Assembly (NCBI GenBank): GCA_963792365.1 | Contig: CAWBVW010000010.1 | Location: 124,001-188,000 of the forward strand | Direction of reading: 5' to 3' | DNA from: JAOUGY01 sp963792365 | Lineage (GTDB): Bacteria > Actinomycetota > Acidimicrobiia > Spongiisociales > ZC4RG35 | DNA: 64,000 nucleotides | Shown here: piece after piece, positions 43,862-53,005 of the stretch | Position numbering within the stretch: position 1 is the stretch's first letter | How the letters are laid out: every line of letters begins with the position of its first letter | Translations under genes and position numbers: made by a program | Notes under the pieces: generated by a model | What the model was told of the DNA's origin: nothing | Database searches by the model: none | The model's input: the letters and a program-made list of their open reading frames with translations, nothing else

Positions 43862-44866
43862 TCAGGGCGGGACCGGAAGGGCTCCTACCAGCAGACCTTC
43901 GGCGTCCACCACCGGGATTGCTGCGCCGCTGAATCTTGGAGCCAGGACCATCGCCTCGTCCACCGGGGCGTGCAATTCGACCGAGATCGGCGCCTCCATG
44001 ACCGACTGAACCGGCACCCCCGGATCGGCGACCTCGAGGGCACCCCTCCGAACGATCCCGATCAACTCCGCTCGGTCGACAACCGCAAGAACTTCATCCG
44101 AATGAAGCCGAAGCACGTCGATGGCCTCGCGATAGGGCCCCACGAAGACGGGGTCCTCCATCACCTGGAAGACCTTGTCGGGTTGCCGTCGGACCACGAC
44201 CGCTCCCGCAGCCGCCTCGGATCGCAACTTGGCGCCAGGACCGAGGAAGTTCCGCTGCAGCCAACCGCCTCCCGGGGCCCCGATCACGAGAATGGATCGT
44301 TCCGGCAACTGACGGACGAGGTCGGCCGCGTCGGTCGCCTGGGTGATCCGGTACTCGATGCGAGGCTCGTCCTCATACAGCCGCTCCACGGCCGCCACCG
44401 CCCTGCCCCTATCGTCGTCTTCCTGGTAGGCGCTGGTCACGAGCCCCTCGATCCCAAGCCTCTCAGCCAGGCGCCGTGCGAGGCGGACTGCCAGCAACGA
44501 GTGAGGACCGCCGGCGGCGGCCGCCACGACGGCAGCCGCTTGGTCGACCTGGAACCCGATCGGCGTCGCGTTGTTGACGAGATCGAACCCTCCGGCGATC
44601 CGCCGGGACACCAACAACTCGGCGCGGTGTCGGATCACCGACTCGGTGACGTCGCCGGTGACCCGCACAGGGTCGATCTCAGACAGAATCTCGGCCAGCT
44701 CTCCGCAACCCTCGCCACGCGTCCAGAGCACCGGACGCGCAACGGCAGAGTGCCCCCGATCGGTGATGCGCATCGGTGTGGGACCGTAGTCGACGCGAGG
44801 GACAAGCACCTGAGTCGTGCATTCGATCGGCAGCGGAACGTGGCGGTACTGTTGCTCTGTGCGCAT
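43862..44866 (-). CDS. Universal-stress-like and CBS-domain protein
   Basis: A 334-aa protein. The middle has a Rossmann-like fold with GPHSLLAVRLARRLAERLG and ILVIGAPGGGWLQRNFLGPG, resembling the UspA nucleotide site. The C-terminal 120 residues hold a CBS pair (VMEDPVFVGPYREAIDVL and SVMEAPISVELHAPVDEAM). The role may be sensing adenine nucleotides. It is divergent from the transhydrogenase operon and the two start regions overlap by eight bases, so a shared regulation is possible. The start position is uncertain. Confidence 0.65.
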   Translation of the reverse strand: MRTEQQYRHVPLPIECTTQVLVPRVDYGPTPMRITDRGHSAVARPVLWTRGEGCGELAEILSEIDPVRVTGDVTESVIRHRAELLVSRRIAGGFDLVNNATPIGFQVDQAAAVVAAAAGGPHSLLAVRLARRLAERLGIEGLVTSAYQEDDDRGRAVAAVERLYEDEPRIEYRITQATDAADLVRQLPERSILVIGAPGGGWLQRNFLGPGAKLRSEAAAGAVVVRRQPDKVFQVMEDPVFVGPYREAIDVLRLHSDEVLAVVDRAELIGIVRRGALEVADPGVPVQSVMEAPISVELHAPVDEAMVLAPRFSGAAIPVVDAEGLLVGALPVPP

Positions 44867-45986
44867 TTCAGTTCCCCGTCAAACCATCCCCGGCGAACGC
44901 CGCGTGGCGCTCACCCCCGACGTCGTTGCCAGGCTGGTTCGGGCCGGACACTCGGTTGCGGTTGCCAGGGGCGCAGGTGCCGGCGCCAGCTATTCGGACG
45001 CCGACTACCAATCCGCAGGTGCCGAGCTCGTCGGCGACTCCGACGCCTGGTCGGCCGACCTCGTGGCAACGGTCGATCGCCCCCTCGAAGGAACACCGGT
45101 CAAGGGTGCGGTCATCGGTCTCCTGCGCCCCTTCGACGACCCGCAGGGCATCGCTTCCATGGCCTCGGGCGGAGCTCTGGTGTTCGCCTTCGAGGCGGTG
45201 CCTCGCACCACGAGGGCCCAGGTGGTCGATGCGCTCTCCTCGCAGGCGACGGTGTCTGGCTACCAGGCCGTCCTCGAGGGTGCAGCCAGGAGCGATCGCC
45301 TCTTCCCGATGCTGACGACCGCCGCAGGCACGATCCGCCCATCCAAGGTGCTCGTCCTCGGCGCCGGAGTCGCCGGACTCCAGGCCATCGCCACGGCAAG
45401 GCGCCTCGGCGCCATCGTCTCGGCGTTCGACGTGCGGTCGGCGGCGGCCGAGCAGGTCAAGAGCCTCGGAGCCCAGTTCATCGAGGTCGAGGCGCCACCA
45501 CAGGATGCGTCTGCCTCCGGCGGCTATGCCCGGGAGGTCGCCGAGGAACAACAGGCGAAGATTCTCGAAGGTCTGGCGCCGCATGTAGCTGCGGCCGACG
45601 TGGTCATCAGCACCGCTGCGATCCCGGGGCGGCCGGCACCACTGCTCATCGACGAAGCGATGGTTGCGTCGATGCGCCCCGGCGCGGTCATCATCGACCT
45701 GGCGGCATCGACCGGAGGCAACTGCGCGGCAACGGAGCCCGGTACCACCGTGACAGTCGATGGAGTGACGATCGTCGGGGACACCGACATCGTGTCCCGG
45801 GTGGCACGCGACGCGTCGTCCATGCTCGCCCGCAACGTCGCTGCATTCATCGAGTTGGTGACTGCAGAAGACGGGGGATTCATCGCCAACTGGGATGACG
45901 ACATCGTTGCCGAGTCATGCGTCGCACGGGACGGCAACCTTGTCCATCCCCGCATCGTCCCTGCCGCCAAGGAGGAGACCCCGTGA
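44859..45986 (+). CDS. pntAA: NAD(P) transhydrogenase subunit alpha part 1
   Basis: The soluble NAD(H)-binding domain of the proton-pumping transhydrogenase (domain I). The 375-aa protein starts with GTG at 44859 (MRISVPRQTIPGERRVALTP) and shows VLVLGAGVAGLQAIATARRLGA. TACTGT lies six bases before the GTG, which suggests a leaderless transcript. It overlaps pntAB by four bases. Confidence 0.94.
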   Translation: MRISVPRQTIPGERRVALTPDVVARLVRAGHSVAVARGAGAGASYSDADYQSAGAELVGDSDAWSADLVATVDRPLEGTPVKGAVIGLLRPFDDPQGIASMASGGALVFAFEAVPRTTRAQVVDALSSQATVSGYQAVLEGAARSDRLFPMLTTAAGTIRPSKVLVLGAGVAGLQAIATARRLGAIVSAFDVRSAAAEQVKSLGAQFIEVEAPPQDASASGGYAREVAEEQQAKILEGLAPHVAAADVVISTAAIPGRPAPLLIDEAMVASMRPGAVIIDLAASTGGNCAATEPGTTVTVDGVTIVGDTDIVSRVARDASSMLARNVAAFIELVTAEDGGFIANWDDDIVAESCVARDGNLVHPRIVPAAKEETP

Positions 45987-46267
45987 GTGAGCTGTTGGTC
46001 CCGATCACCGTGTTCGTACTGGCGGCCTTCGTCGGTCTCGAGGTCATCGCGAAGGTGCCTCCCACCCTGCACACACCGCTGATGTCGGGCTCGAATGCAA
46101 TCTCGGGTATCTCGATCATCGGTGCGATCGTTGCGGCCGGGCACGGTGAGGGTGGCGTGGCAACGGTGCTGGGATTCCTCGCGGTCACGCTGGCCACGAT
46201 CAACGTGGTGGGCGGATTCCTGGTGACCGACCGAATGCTGAAGATGTTCAGGCGAGGCGATCGATGA
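45983..46267 (+). CDS. pntAB: NAD(P) transhydrogenase subunit alpha part 2
   Basis: A 94-aa membrane subunit with three to four hydrophobic helices and the conserved VPPTLHTPLMSGSNAISG segment. It starts with GTG at 45983, four bases inside pntAA, after GGAGGAG. With PntB it forms the proton channel of the transhydrogenase. Confidence 0.94.
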   Translation: MSELLVPITVFVLAAFVGLEVIAKVPPTLHTPLMSGSNAISGISIIGAIVAAGHGEGGVATVLGFLAVTLATINVVGGFLVTDRMLKMFRRGDR

Positions 46268-47631
46268 ACGGGACACTCGCCGGATTCCTGTATCTGCTGG
46301 CGGCGATTCTCTTCATCCTCGGCCTGAAGCGGCTGTCATCTCCGGCAACCGCCAAGGACGGAAACCGCATGGCGGCCCTCGGGATGCTGGTCGCGGTCAT
46401 CGTCACCCTGCTCGACCAGCAGATCGTCAGCTACTGGACGATCATCGCCGGGCTGGTGGTCGGCGCGGCCATCGGCGGCGTTCTCGCCCAACGTGTCGAG
46501 ATGACCGCGATGCCCCAGCTGGTCGCAGCCTTCAACGGCTTCGGCGGTGGAGCATCGGCTTTGGTGGCCATGGCCGAGTTGATCCGCGGGGGTTCGGATC
46601 TCGTGGTGCGAACGCTGGTGTCGATCGGTCTGTCCGTTCTGATCGGATCGATCACGTTCTCGGGGAGCTTCGTCGCCTTCGGAAAGCTCCAGGGCATCCT
46701 GTCCGGCAAGCCAATCGTCCTTCCGCTCCAGAAGGCGATCGACGGGATATTGGTGGTGGCGGCTGTCGCCGCCTTCGTCGCCATCTCGATCAATGGCGCC
46801 GTCGCAGCAGCGTGGCTCCTGTTCGGACTGGCGCTCATCCTGGGCGTCACCCGGACGATGCCCATCGGTGGCGCCGACATGCCCGTCGTGATCTCCTTTC
46901 TCAACTCGCTGTCGGGAGTGGCGGCCTCGGCTGCCGGATTCGTAATCGACTCGAACGCACTGATCATCTCGGGCGCCCTCGTGGGAGCTTCCGGGCTCAT
47001 CCTCACGAACATCATGGTGAAAGCGATGAACCGCACGCTTGGCAACGTGTTGTTCTCGGCATTCGGGGGTGAATCCAGCGGTGACGCATTGGAAGGAGAC
47101 CGGGTTGCCCGTCGTGGCAGCGCGGAAGACGTTGCCGTCACGCTTGCGTACGCCCAGCGAGTGATCGTCATACCCGGCTACGGGCTGGCGGTCGCACAGG
47201 CGCAGCACGTGATCCGGGAGCTGGCCGACCTGCTCGGTGAACGCAACGTCGACGTCAGGTACGCCATCCATCCGGTGGCGGGACGCATGCCAGGACACAT
47301 GAACGTGCTTCTGGCGGAGGCAGACGTGCCATACGACAAGCTGTACGACCTCGAGGACATCAACCCCGACTTCCCTCGTACCGACGTTGCGCTGGTCGTC
47401 GGCGCCAACGATGTGGTCAACCCGCTCGCCCGCGAGGCGAACTCGGCGATCAGCGGCATGCCGATCCTCGACGCCGACAAGGCCAGCACGGTGGTCGTGG
47501 TCAAGCGGAGCCTGTCACCGGGGTTTGCGGGCATCGACAACCCCCTGTTCTACCTCGAGAACACGATCATGCTGTTCGCTGACGCGAAGCAGGGACTGGC
47601 CGACGTTGTGTCCGCCGTGAAGGACCTGTGA
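46264..47631 (+). CDS. pntB: NAD(P) transhydrogenase subunit beta
   Basis: A 455-aa subunit with an N-terminal membrane domain (eight to nine helices) and the NADP(H)-binding domain III at the C-terminus (IVIPGYGLAVAQAQH, VPYDKLYDLEDIN and LVVGANDVVNP). The complex uses the proton gradient to reduce NADP with NADH, supplying NADPH for the biosynthetic genes nearby. It overlaps pntAB by four bases. Confidence 0.95.
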   Translation: MNGTLAGFLYLLAAILFILGLKRLSSPATAKDGNRMAALGMLVAVIVTLLDQQIVSYWTIIAGLVVGAAIGGVLAQRVEMTAMPQLVAAFNGFGGGASALVAMAELIRGGSDLVVRTLVSIGLSVLIGSITFSGSFVAFGKLQGILSGKPIVLPLQKAIDGILVVAAVAAFVAISINGAVAAAWLLFGLALILGVTRTMPIGGADMPVVISFLNSLSGVAASAAGFVIDSNALIISGALVGASGLILTNIMVKAMNRTLGNVLFSAFGGESSGDALEGDRVARRGSAEDVAVTLAYAQRVIVIPGYGLAVAQAQHVIRELADLLGERNVDVRYAIHPVAGRMPGHMNVLLAEADVPYDKLYDLEDINPDFPRTDVALVVGANDVVNPLAREANSAISGMPILDADKASTVVVVKRSLSPGFAGIDNPLFYLENTIMLFADAKQGLADVVSAVKDL

Positions 47632-47987
47632 CGGAGCCGCGAACAGCGGTCCGCGACCTCGCCTTCGGGATCACGGTGGCGGCGGCGCTGATCGGTCTCG
47701 CGTTCTTTGCATCGTTCGGGGTGGTCGAGGCAGCGACGCTCGCAACCACCGTCATCGTCCTGATCTGGGTTGCCACGGTGGACGCCGCTCGACTCGTCGA
47801 CGAACGCGGCCGGCCGGCACTGATGCTCTTCGGTCTGGGAGCGGTGGGCGTCGCGCTCATCTTCACCGCCGCCACCCTGATAAGCACGGTCACCGAATAT
47901 CTCGCACTGGCAGTGGCGGTGTCGGCATACATCGTTGGAATGGTGCGTGCGATTCGGGTTGGATGGGCAAAGTCGGAAGGAAGGTGA
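47628..47987 (+). CDS. Small membrane protein
   Basis: A 119-aa protein with three hydrophobic segments, at about 11-30, 35-51 and 63-108. It starts at GTG 47628, overlapping the pntB stop by four bases, and the nitroreductase begins immediately after its stop. No family is recognised; it may be an accessory membrane protein of the pnt operon. Confidence 0.65.
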   Translation: MTEPRTAVRDLAFGITVAAALIGLAFFASFGVVEAATLATTVIVLIWVATVDAARLVDERGRPALMLFGLGAVGVALIFTAATLISTVTEYLALAVAVSAYIVGMVRAIRVGWAKSEGR

Positions 47988-48626
47988 ATGGAGTTCTCCG
48001 AGGTCGTCAGGCAACGCAGGATGGTCCGGCGCTACCGCCCGGAACCGATCGACCCCGAAGCACTCGACCGGATAATCGAAGCCGGGATCTCGGCACCATC
48101 AGCCGGGTTCAGCCAAGGTCAGAGCTTCGTGGTGGTTTCGGACCCGGCGACGAGGCATCGGATCGCATCGCTGGCCGGTGAACCCGACCGGGTGGCCAGA
48201 GGGTTCGATCCATGGCTCTCCTCGGCTCCGGTCCACATCGTGGTTTGTGCTTCCGAGCAGCGGTATCTCGACCGGTATGCGGAGCCGGACAAGGCCTCGG
48301 CATCCGACCCGACAGACGACTGGTCGATACCGTATTGGTGGCTCGACGCCGGCGCCTCGTTCATGGCAATCCTGCTCGCCGTCGTCGACGAAGGCCTCGC
48401 CGCAGGATTCCTCGGGGCACATGCGATTCCTGGCCTCGACCAATGCGTGGGTCTTCCGCCCACGGAGCGCGCAGTCGGCGTGATCACGGTCGGACGCCCC
48501 GCACCTGATCGTCGATCGGGATCACTCGAACGTGGCCGACGCCCTCGTTCCGACGTCCTTCATTGGAATCGGTGGGGCGGCGCCGAATCCGAAACATGTA
48601 ACACACCGCCGGCCGAGGCGACCTGA
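47988..48626 (+). CDS. Nitroreductase-family flavoprotein
   Basis: A 212-aa FMN enzyme with VVRQRRMVRRYRPEPID at the N-terminus (FMN phosphate arginines), AGISAPSAGFSQGQSFVVV and LDAGASFMAILLAVVDEGLA, then GLPPTERAVGVITVGRP near the end. These are the standard nitroreductase landmarks. The substrate is unknown; quinone, nitro compounds or deiodination are options. It follows the small membrane gene with no gap. Confidence 0.85.
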   Translation: MEFSEVVRQRRMVRRYRPEPIDPEALDRIIEAGISAPSAGFSQGQSFVVVSDPATRHRIASLAGEPDRVARGFDPWLSSAPVHIVVCASEQRYLDRYAEPDKASASDPTDDWSIPYWWLDAGASFMAILLAVVDEGLAAGFLGAHAIPGLDQCVGLPPTERAVGVITVGRPAPDRRSGSLERGRRPRSDVLHWNRWGGAESETCNTPPAEAT

Positions 48627-48635
48627 CCTTTGAAG

Positions 48636-49496
48636 ATGCGAGATCCATTCGACGACCTTCGTTCCTATGCGGCCCGCCTCGAAGCCGAGGTGCCGGTCGA
48701 GCGCGCCCGGGCCAGGGCAAGAGCGGCGATCAACTCCACGCCCCCACGCCGACGTCGCATGGCTGTGGTCGCTTCCGCAGCGATCGGATTCATGGGCATC
48801 TCGAATGTCGCACTCGCCGCCGTGTCGAACCCGGCCATTCCGGGCGACGCTCTCTACGGCATCGACCGGGCATACGAGCGAATCGGCGAATTGCTCGGCA
48901 TTGGCGGAGAGCATCGCTTGGAGCGGTTGAACGAGGCCGCATCGGTGGTGGCGCTCGGCGACGAGGAGACTGCGCTGTCGCTGGTCCAGGAGGCGCTCAC
49001 CGGTCTCGTCGACCAAGACGTCGACACCGCCCGGGCCATGCTGTCCGAGCTGGAACGCGGGGCCGACGTGGAAGCCCTCCACCAGCAGATCCAGGAGATG
49101 ATCGACATCGCCCGGGACACAGCCGATGCAGCAGGGTCCACCGAGATGCGGGAGGCCGCCGAGCGTGCTGCTGCCTCGGGTCTCGATGTGGCAGAGGTCG
49201 CCCGCACCATTCGCGACACCATCGATCTTCCCGATGCCGCCTCCCAGGATCACCCCGGAGACGCAGCGGACGGCCGCGGACCACCAGAAGATGCCGGTCC
49301 GCCCGATCATTCGAACGCTCCGGCGGACGCAGGTCCGCCGGAAGATGCCGGCAAGGCAGGGGATGCGACGCCGCCGGCCAACGGTCCGCCCTCGGATGCA
49401 GGTTCTTCTGCAGGGGGCGGACCGCCGGCGTCGTCACCTTCCGACACCCGGCCTGCCAACAACGGAAACAACGGCTCCGCAGAGCCCACCCCGTAA
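48636..49496 (+). CDS. DUF5667-like protein with Pro/Gly-rich tail
   Basis: A 286-aa protein with one transmembrane helix at about 41-63 (MAVVASAAIGFMGISNVALA), preceded by a basic cytoplasmic N-terminus. The extracytoplasmic part begins NPAIPGDALYGIDRAYERIG, a DUF5667-type start. A helical middle is followed by a tail of GPPEDAGPPD-like repeats from about 205. The gene sits right before a sigma factor, so it may act as membrane-tethered regulator, an inference from position only. TTG at 48630 is an alternative start. Confidence 0.7.
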   Translation: MRDPFDDLRSYAARLEAEVPVERARARARAAINSTPPRRRRMAVVASAAIGFMGISNVALAAVSNPAIPGDALYGIDRAYERIGELLGIGGEHRLERLNEAASVVALGDEETALSLVQEALTGLVDQDVDTARAMLSELERGADVEALHQQIQEMIDIARDTADAAGSTEMREAAERAAASGLDVAEVARTIRDTIDLPDAASQDHPGDAADGRGPPEDAGPPDHSNAPADAGPPEDAGKAGDATPPANGPPSDAGSSAGGGPPASSPSDTRPANNGNNGSAEPTP

Positions 49497-49505
49497 GCTC
49501 GCTCG

Positions 49506-50084
49506 ATGGGCTCAATCCGAGAAGGGGACGGACCACCTTCGCGCCCGGGATGGCCGCCGGATCCCATCCACATCGAAAACGCACGAGACGGCGACACAGA
49601 TGCACTCGGCGCCATCCTCGCAATCGGGTACCCCAAGCTCGTTGCCTTCTACCGGGGCATGGGAATTCGATGGGCGGACTCCGAGGAGCTCGCATCGGAG
49701 GCGCTCGAGGGCATGGTCAAGGGCATCGGCCGTCTTCGGGAACCTGCCGCATTCGAGGGCTGGTTCTGGACGATCGCCCGAAATCGCATGCGCTCGAAGT
49801 TCCGCCGGCAGCGTAGGGTCGAGCGAGAGCTCGAGTACGGGCCCGTGGACGACCCGGCGGACCTGGCCACGAGGGTCGACGAGCACTCCGCGGTGCGGCA
49901 GGCCATGGCGCAACTCGGTGAACGAGACCGCGAGATCCTCTGGCTGCGCGAGGTCGAGGGCCTGAGCCACGAGGAGATCGGCGGTCGGTTGTCGATGGCC
50001 ACCGGGGCGACGAGAGTCGCTGCGCTGCGTGCGCGTCGCCGGTTGGAGGAGGCCTACGCTCGGCTCCACCCGGAGCCAGATTGA
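49506..50084 (+). CDS. ECF-type RNA polymerase sigma-70 factor
   Basis: A 192-aa sigma factor. Region 2 includes EELASEALEGMVKGIGRLREP and FEGWFWTIARNRMRSKFRRQR. Region 4 has AQLGERDREILWLREVEGLSHEEI with a helix-turn-helix, then GATRVAALRARRRLEEAY. It follows the DUF5667-like gene by nine bases and overlaps the next gene. The pair resembles a sigma/anti-sigma unit, though the upstream protein has no recognised anti-sigma domain. Confidence 0.88.
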   Translation: MGSIREGDGPPSRPGWPPDPIHIENARDGDTDALGAILAIGYPKLVAFYRGMGIRWADSEELASEALEGMVKGIGRLREPAAFEGWFWTIARNRMRSKFRRQRRVERELEYGPVDDPADLATRVDEHSAVRQAMAQLGERDREILWLREVEGLSHEEIGGRLSMATGATRVAALRARRRLEEAYARLHPEPD

Positions 50085-50875
50085 TCACCTCGACCCAGAA
50101 TCCGACGATCAAGCGACTGGTGCGGCTGCGTGAGCGGCGGCACCGTGACGAGAGCGGACGATTCCTCATCGAAGGCTATCGAGAGCTCTGGCGAGCCGTC
50201 ACGGCCGGCATTTCGATCGAGACGTTGTATGTCAGCCAGGAGTTGTTCCTCGGCGACAACGAGCAGAGCCTGATCGACGCCTGTCGAGAGGCAGGTGCCG
50301 CAGTCGTCGAAGTCGCGGAGCAGCCGTTCCGGAAGGCCTCGTATCGTGACCGCCCCGAGGGACTTCTGGCCGAAGGCGTGCAGTTCGACACCGCCATCGA
50401 CCGGCTCGACCTCCGGGATTCACCATTCCTGCTCGTGGTGGAGGGTATCGAGAAGCCCGGCAACCTCGGCACGATGCTCCGCACCGCCGATGCGGCCGGC
50501 TGTTCTGGCGTCGTCGTGTGTGATCCGGCCACAGACCCGTTCAATCCCAACGTGGTACGTGCCTCGCTCGGCACACTGTTCACCGTCCCGCTCGCGATCA
50601 CGACAGCGGCCACTGCCATCGCCGCCTTCGGCAAGGCGGGGGTGCGGTCGGTGGCGACCACTCCCGACACGTCGGCAGAGCTGTACGACATCGACCTGAC
50701 TGGACCGCTGGCCTTGGTGATCGGAGCCGAGCAGTACGGGCTCTCGGACACCTGGCTGGGTCGAGCCGACATGCGCGCCCGGATCCCGATGGCGGGTTCG
50801 GCGGACTCGCTCAATGCGGCGATGGCCGCAGGGATTGTCCTGTTCGAGGCGGTCCGACAGCGACGTCACAGCTGA
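50081..50875 (+). CDS. TrmH/SpoU-family RNA 2'-O-methyltransferase
   Basis: A 264-aa SAM-dependent methyltransferase with the trefoil-knot motifs KPGNLGTMLRTADAAG, VIGAEQYGLSDTWL and IPMAGSADSLNAAMAAGI. The N-terminal substrate-binding domain starts MITSTQNPTIKRL. It begins with TTG at 50081, overlapping the sigma stop. The target (23S rRNA or tRNA) cannot be told. Confidence 0.9.
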   Translation: MITSTQNPTIKRLVRLRERRHRDESGRFLIEGYRELWRAVTAGISIETLYVSQELFLGDNEQSLIDACREAGAAVVEVAEQPFRKASYRDRPEGLLAEGVQFDTAIDRLDLRDSPFLLVVEGIEKPGNLGTMLRTADAAGCSGVVVCDPATDPFNPNVVRASLGTLFTVPLAITTAATAIAAFGKAGVRSVATTPDTSAELYDIDLTGPLALVIGAEQYGLSDTWLGRADMRARIPMAGSADSLNAAMAAGIVLFEAVRQRRHS

Positions 50876-50934
50876 GCGTCCGGTGCATCGCAGAGAAGCA
50901 GGTACGATCGCCCGACCCGAGAGACCCACGGACC

Positions 50935-51168
50935 ATGGATTCGACTGCAACCTACCGGTGCGCCCACTGCGGCAACCGAACCCGCTTCGACGTGGTCGAC
51001 AGCGTTCGTCGAAGGCGCTACCTCCACTACACCCTCGGAGGCGAAGCGTCGGTGGACGAGGAAGAGATCATGGAGGCAACGATCGAGAAGGTCGTCTGCC
51101 GATGGTGCGACCGAGCCGACGGCATCGAGGTCAACCCGCCGCCGCCGGGCACACCCACTGAGACGTGA
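50935..51168 (+). CDS. Small zinc-ribbon protein
   Basis: A 77-aa protein with CAHC at 9-12 and CRWC at 55-58, likely a zinc ribbon, with a basic middle RRRRYLHYTLGG and acidic EEEIMEATIE. The tail ends in PPPPGTPTET. The function is unknown. It lies 59 bases after the TrmH gene and before the LexA-controlled gene. Confidence 0.65.
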   Translation: MDSTATYRCAHCGNRTRFDVVDSVRRRRYLHYTLGGEASVDEEEIMEATIEKVVCRWCDRADGIEVNPPPPGTPTET

Positions 51169-51231
51169 TCGTCGGAGAGCACGTCTCCGAGTCGCCGAGA
51201 ACCCCCTTGCACAGGCTCCGCCCCACGATCG

Positions 51232-51260
51232 TTGAATCGAACATATGTTCGATCTATTGT
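51232..51260 (+). promoter_or_regulatory. Promoter of the exonuclease/UvrC-like gene
   Basis: TTGAAT at 51232-51237 (-35) and TATTGT at 51255-51260 (-10) are separated by exactly 17 bases. The ATG at 51268 is seven bases past the -10, so the mRNA is likely leaderless. The LexA box lies in the spacer. Confidence 0.75.
51237..51252. promoter_or_regulatory. LexA-binding SOS box
   Basis: TCGAACATATGTTCGA is a perfect 16-bp palindrome matching the actinobacterial/Gram-positive LexA consensus CGAAC-N4-GTTCG. It lies between -35 and -10 of the downstream gene, where LexA would block RNA polymerase. Confidence 0.88.
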
Positions 51261-51267
51261 GCAGGCG

Positions 51268-52893
51268 ATGGTCGCCAGTCCGCAACGCAGCTTCGACGAT
51301 CTCGGCACGCCGCTCTTCGACGTCGAGTTCTGCGTGGTGGACCTCGAGACGACGGGTGGATCACCGCGCGACTGCGGCATCACCGAGATCGGAGCCGTAA
51401 AGGTCCGAGGCGGCGAGGTCACCGGCACCTTCCAGACGCTCGTGAATCCCGGTCTGGCGATCCCTCCATTCATAACCATCTTGACCGGCATCACTCAGTC
51501 GATGGTGATCGAGGCACCACCGATCGAGGAGGCCCTCCCCAGCTTCCTCGAGTTCTGTCGTGGCAGCGTCATCGTGGGTCACAACGTCCGCTTCGATCTG
51601 TCGTTTCTGAATTCCGCCGCCGAGTCTCTGGGCTATCCACGTCTATCCAATCGCTCCGTCGACACGGCAGCTCTCGCCCGCAGGCTGGTTCGGTCGGAGG
51701 TGCGCAACCTCAAGCTCGGGACGCTGGCGGCATACTTCCGCTCACCGGTCACTCCCAACCACCGTGCATACGAAGACGCCACCGCCACCATGCACGTCCT
51801 CCATGGCCTGTTGGAACGAGTCGGGAATCTCGGTGTCACCGCTCTCGACGACCTGCTCATCCTTCCCACGGCGAAGGGCTCATCCGACTACCGCAAGATC
51901 GAGCTCGCCATGGGACTCCCCCGCTCCCCCGGTGTCTACCTCTTCAAGGATCGCAACGGGAACATCTTCTATGTGGGCAAGGCAAAGAATCTCAGGACCC
52001 GCGTGATGTCGTACTTCCACGGAGACGGCCGGCGATCGGTCACCACCATGTTGCGCGAGCTCGAGACGATCGAGCATGTCGCCTGTACCACCGAACTAGA
52101 GGCGTCGATCACCGAACTCCGGTTGATCCACGCACACCGTCCCCGACACAACCGGGCATCGAAACCCTCGAAGGCAAATCACTGGGTGACCCTGACGAAC
52201 GAGCCGTTCCCACGCCTGTCGCTGACCCGCACTCTTCACCCGAACGCGCCGATGGTCCTCGGTCCGTTCCGGAATCGGCGGACCGCCGAACAGGTGATGT
52301 ATGCCATCTGGGATGCCGTGCCGATTCGGAGATGTACGGGGCGGGCCGGGTCACGGGCTTCGACCTGCGCACCGGCCCAGCTGGGTGTGTCCATGTGTCC
52401 GTGCGATGGCACGCTCGATCCCGACGTGTATCAGGTCGTAGTCGACCGCCTGGTGGCGGCCGTGAACAACGATCCATCCCTCCTGCTGGTTCCGCTCGAG
52501 CAACGTATGGTCGAGCACGCACGGCAGCAACGGTTCGAGGAAGCCGGCTGGCTCCGGGATCGTCATCGAGCGCTGGCCCGAGCCATCGAGCGACGCCTCC
52601 GATGGAACGCGCTCGCCGCGGCCGGACGAGTGGTGGTGGAACGGTCGAACGGAGACACGGCGGTCATCGATCAAGGGCGGTACGTCGAGGGCTGGAACAC
52701 GGGTGCGCAGCATCCGCTGCTGCCGCCCCCCGAACTGGCGGACCTCCCGCCCGTCCCTCCGTCGGTGGCGGTGGCGGCCGAGGCCGAACTGATCTGGAAG
52801 TGGATCTCAGAACCCGACTGTCGGATCGTAGACACGACGGCCGGACTCACCCTGCCGGCGAAGCGGGTGGACGCGCTCCAGGCGGCCGTGTGA
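51268..52893 (+). CDS. DEDD exonuclease with GIY-YIG (UvrC-like) domain
   Basis: A 541-aa repair-type protein. Residues 12-170 form a DnaQ-like 3'-5' exonuclease: VDLETTG (motif I), VGHNVRFDLSF (motif II) and HRAYEDATATMHV (motif III). A GIY-YIG nuclease domain follows from about 212 (SPGVYLFKDRNGNIFYVGKAKNLRTRV), then a Cys-rich segment (GVSMCPCDGT) as in UvrC-like proteins, and a helical tail. Such fusions occur in actinobacteria. It is controlled by the LexA box upstream, so DNA damage should induce it. Confidence 0.9.
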   Translation: MVASPQRSFDDLGTPLFDVEFCVVDLETTGGSPRDCGITEIGAVKVRGGEVTGTFQTLVNPGLAIPPFITILTGITQSMVIEAPPIEEALPSFLEFCRGSVIVGHNVRFDLSFLNSAAESLGYPRLSNRSVDTAALARRLVRSEVRNLKLGTLAAYFRSPVTPNHRAYEDATATMHVLHGLLERVGNLGVTALDDLLILPTAKGSSDYRKIELAMGLPRSPGVYLFKDRNGNIFYVGKAKNLRTRVMSYFHGDGRRSVTTMLRELETIEHVACTTELEASITELRLIHAHRPRHNRASKPSKANHWVTLTNEPFPRLSLTRTLHPNAPMVLGPFRNRRTAEQVMYAIWDAVPIRRCTGRAGSRASTCAPAQLGVSMCPCDGTLDPDVYQVVVDRLVAAVNNDPSLLLVPLEQRMVEHARQQRFEEAGWLRDRHRALARAIERRLRWNALAAAGRVVVERSNGDTAVIDQGRYVEGWNTGAQHPLLPPPELADLPPVPPSVAVAAEAELIWKWISEPDCRIVDTTAGLTLPAKRVDALQAAV

Positions 52894-53005
52894 TCCGCCG
52901 GGTGGGCGTAACGCTCGACACGGCGCAGCACGTGTGTCGCCGGGTGGTTCGGCCGGTTGATGGCGTCGCCTTCGGATGTGCGGGTCTAGCGTCTGGGACT
53001 GAGGC

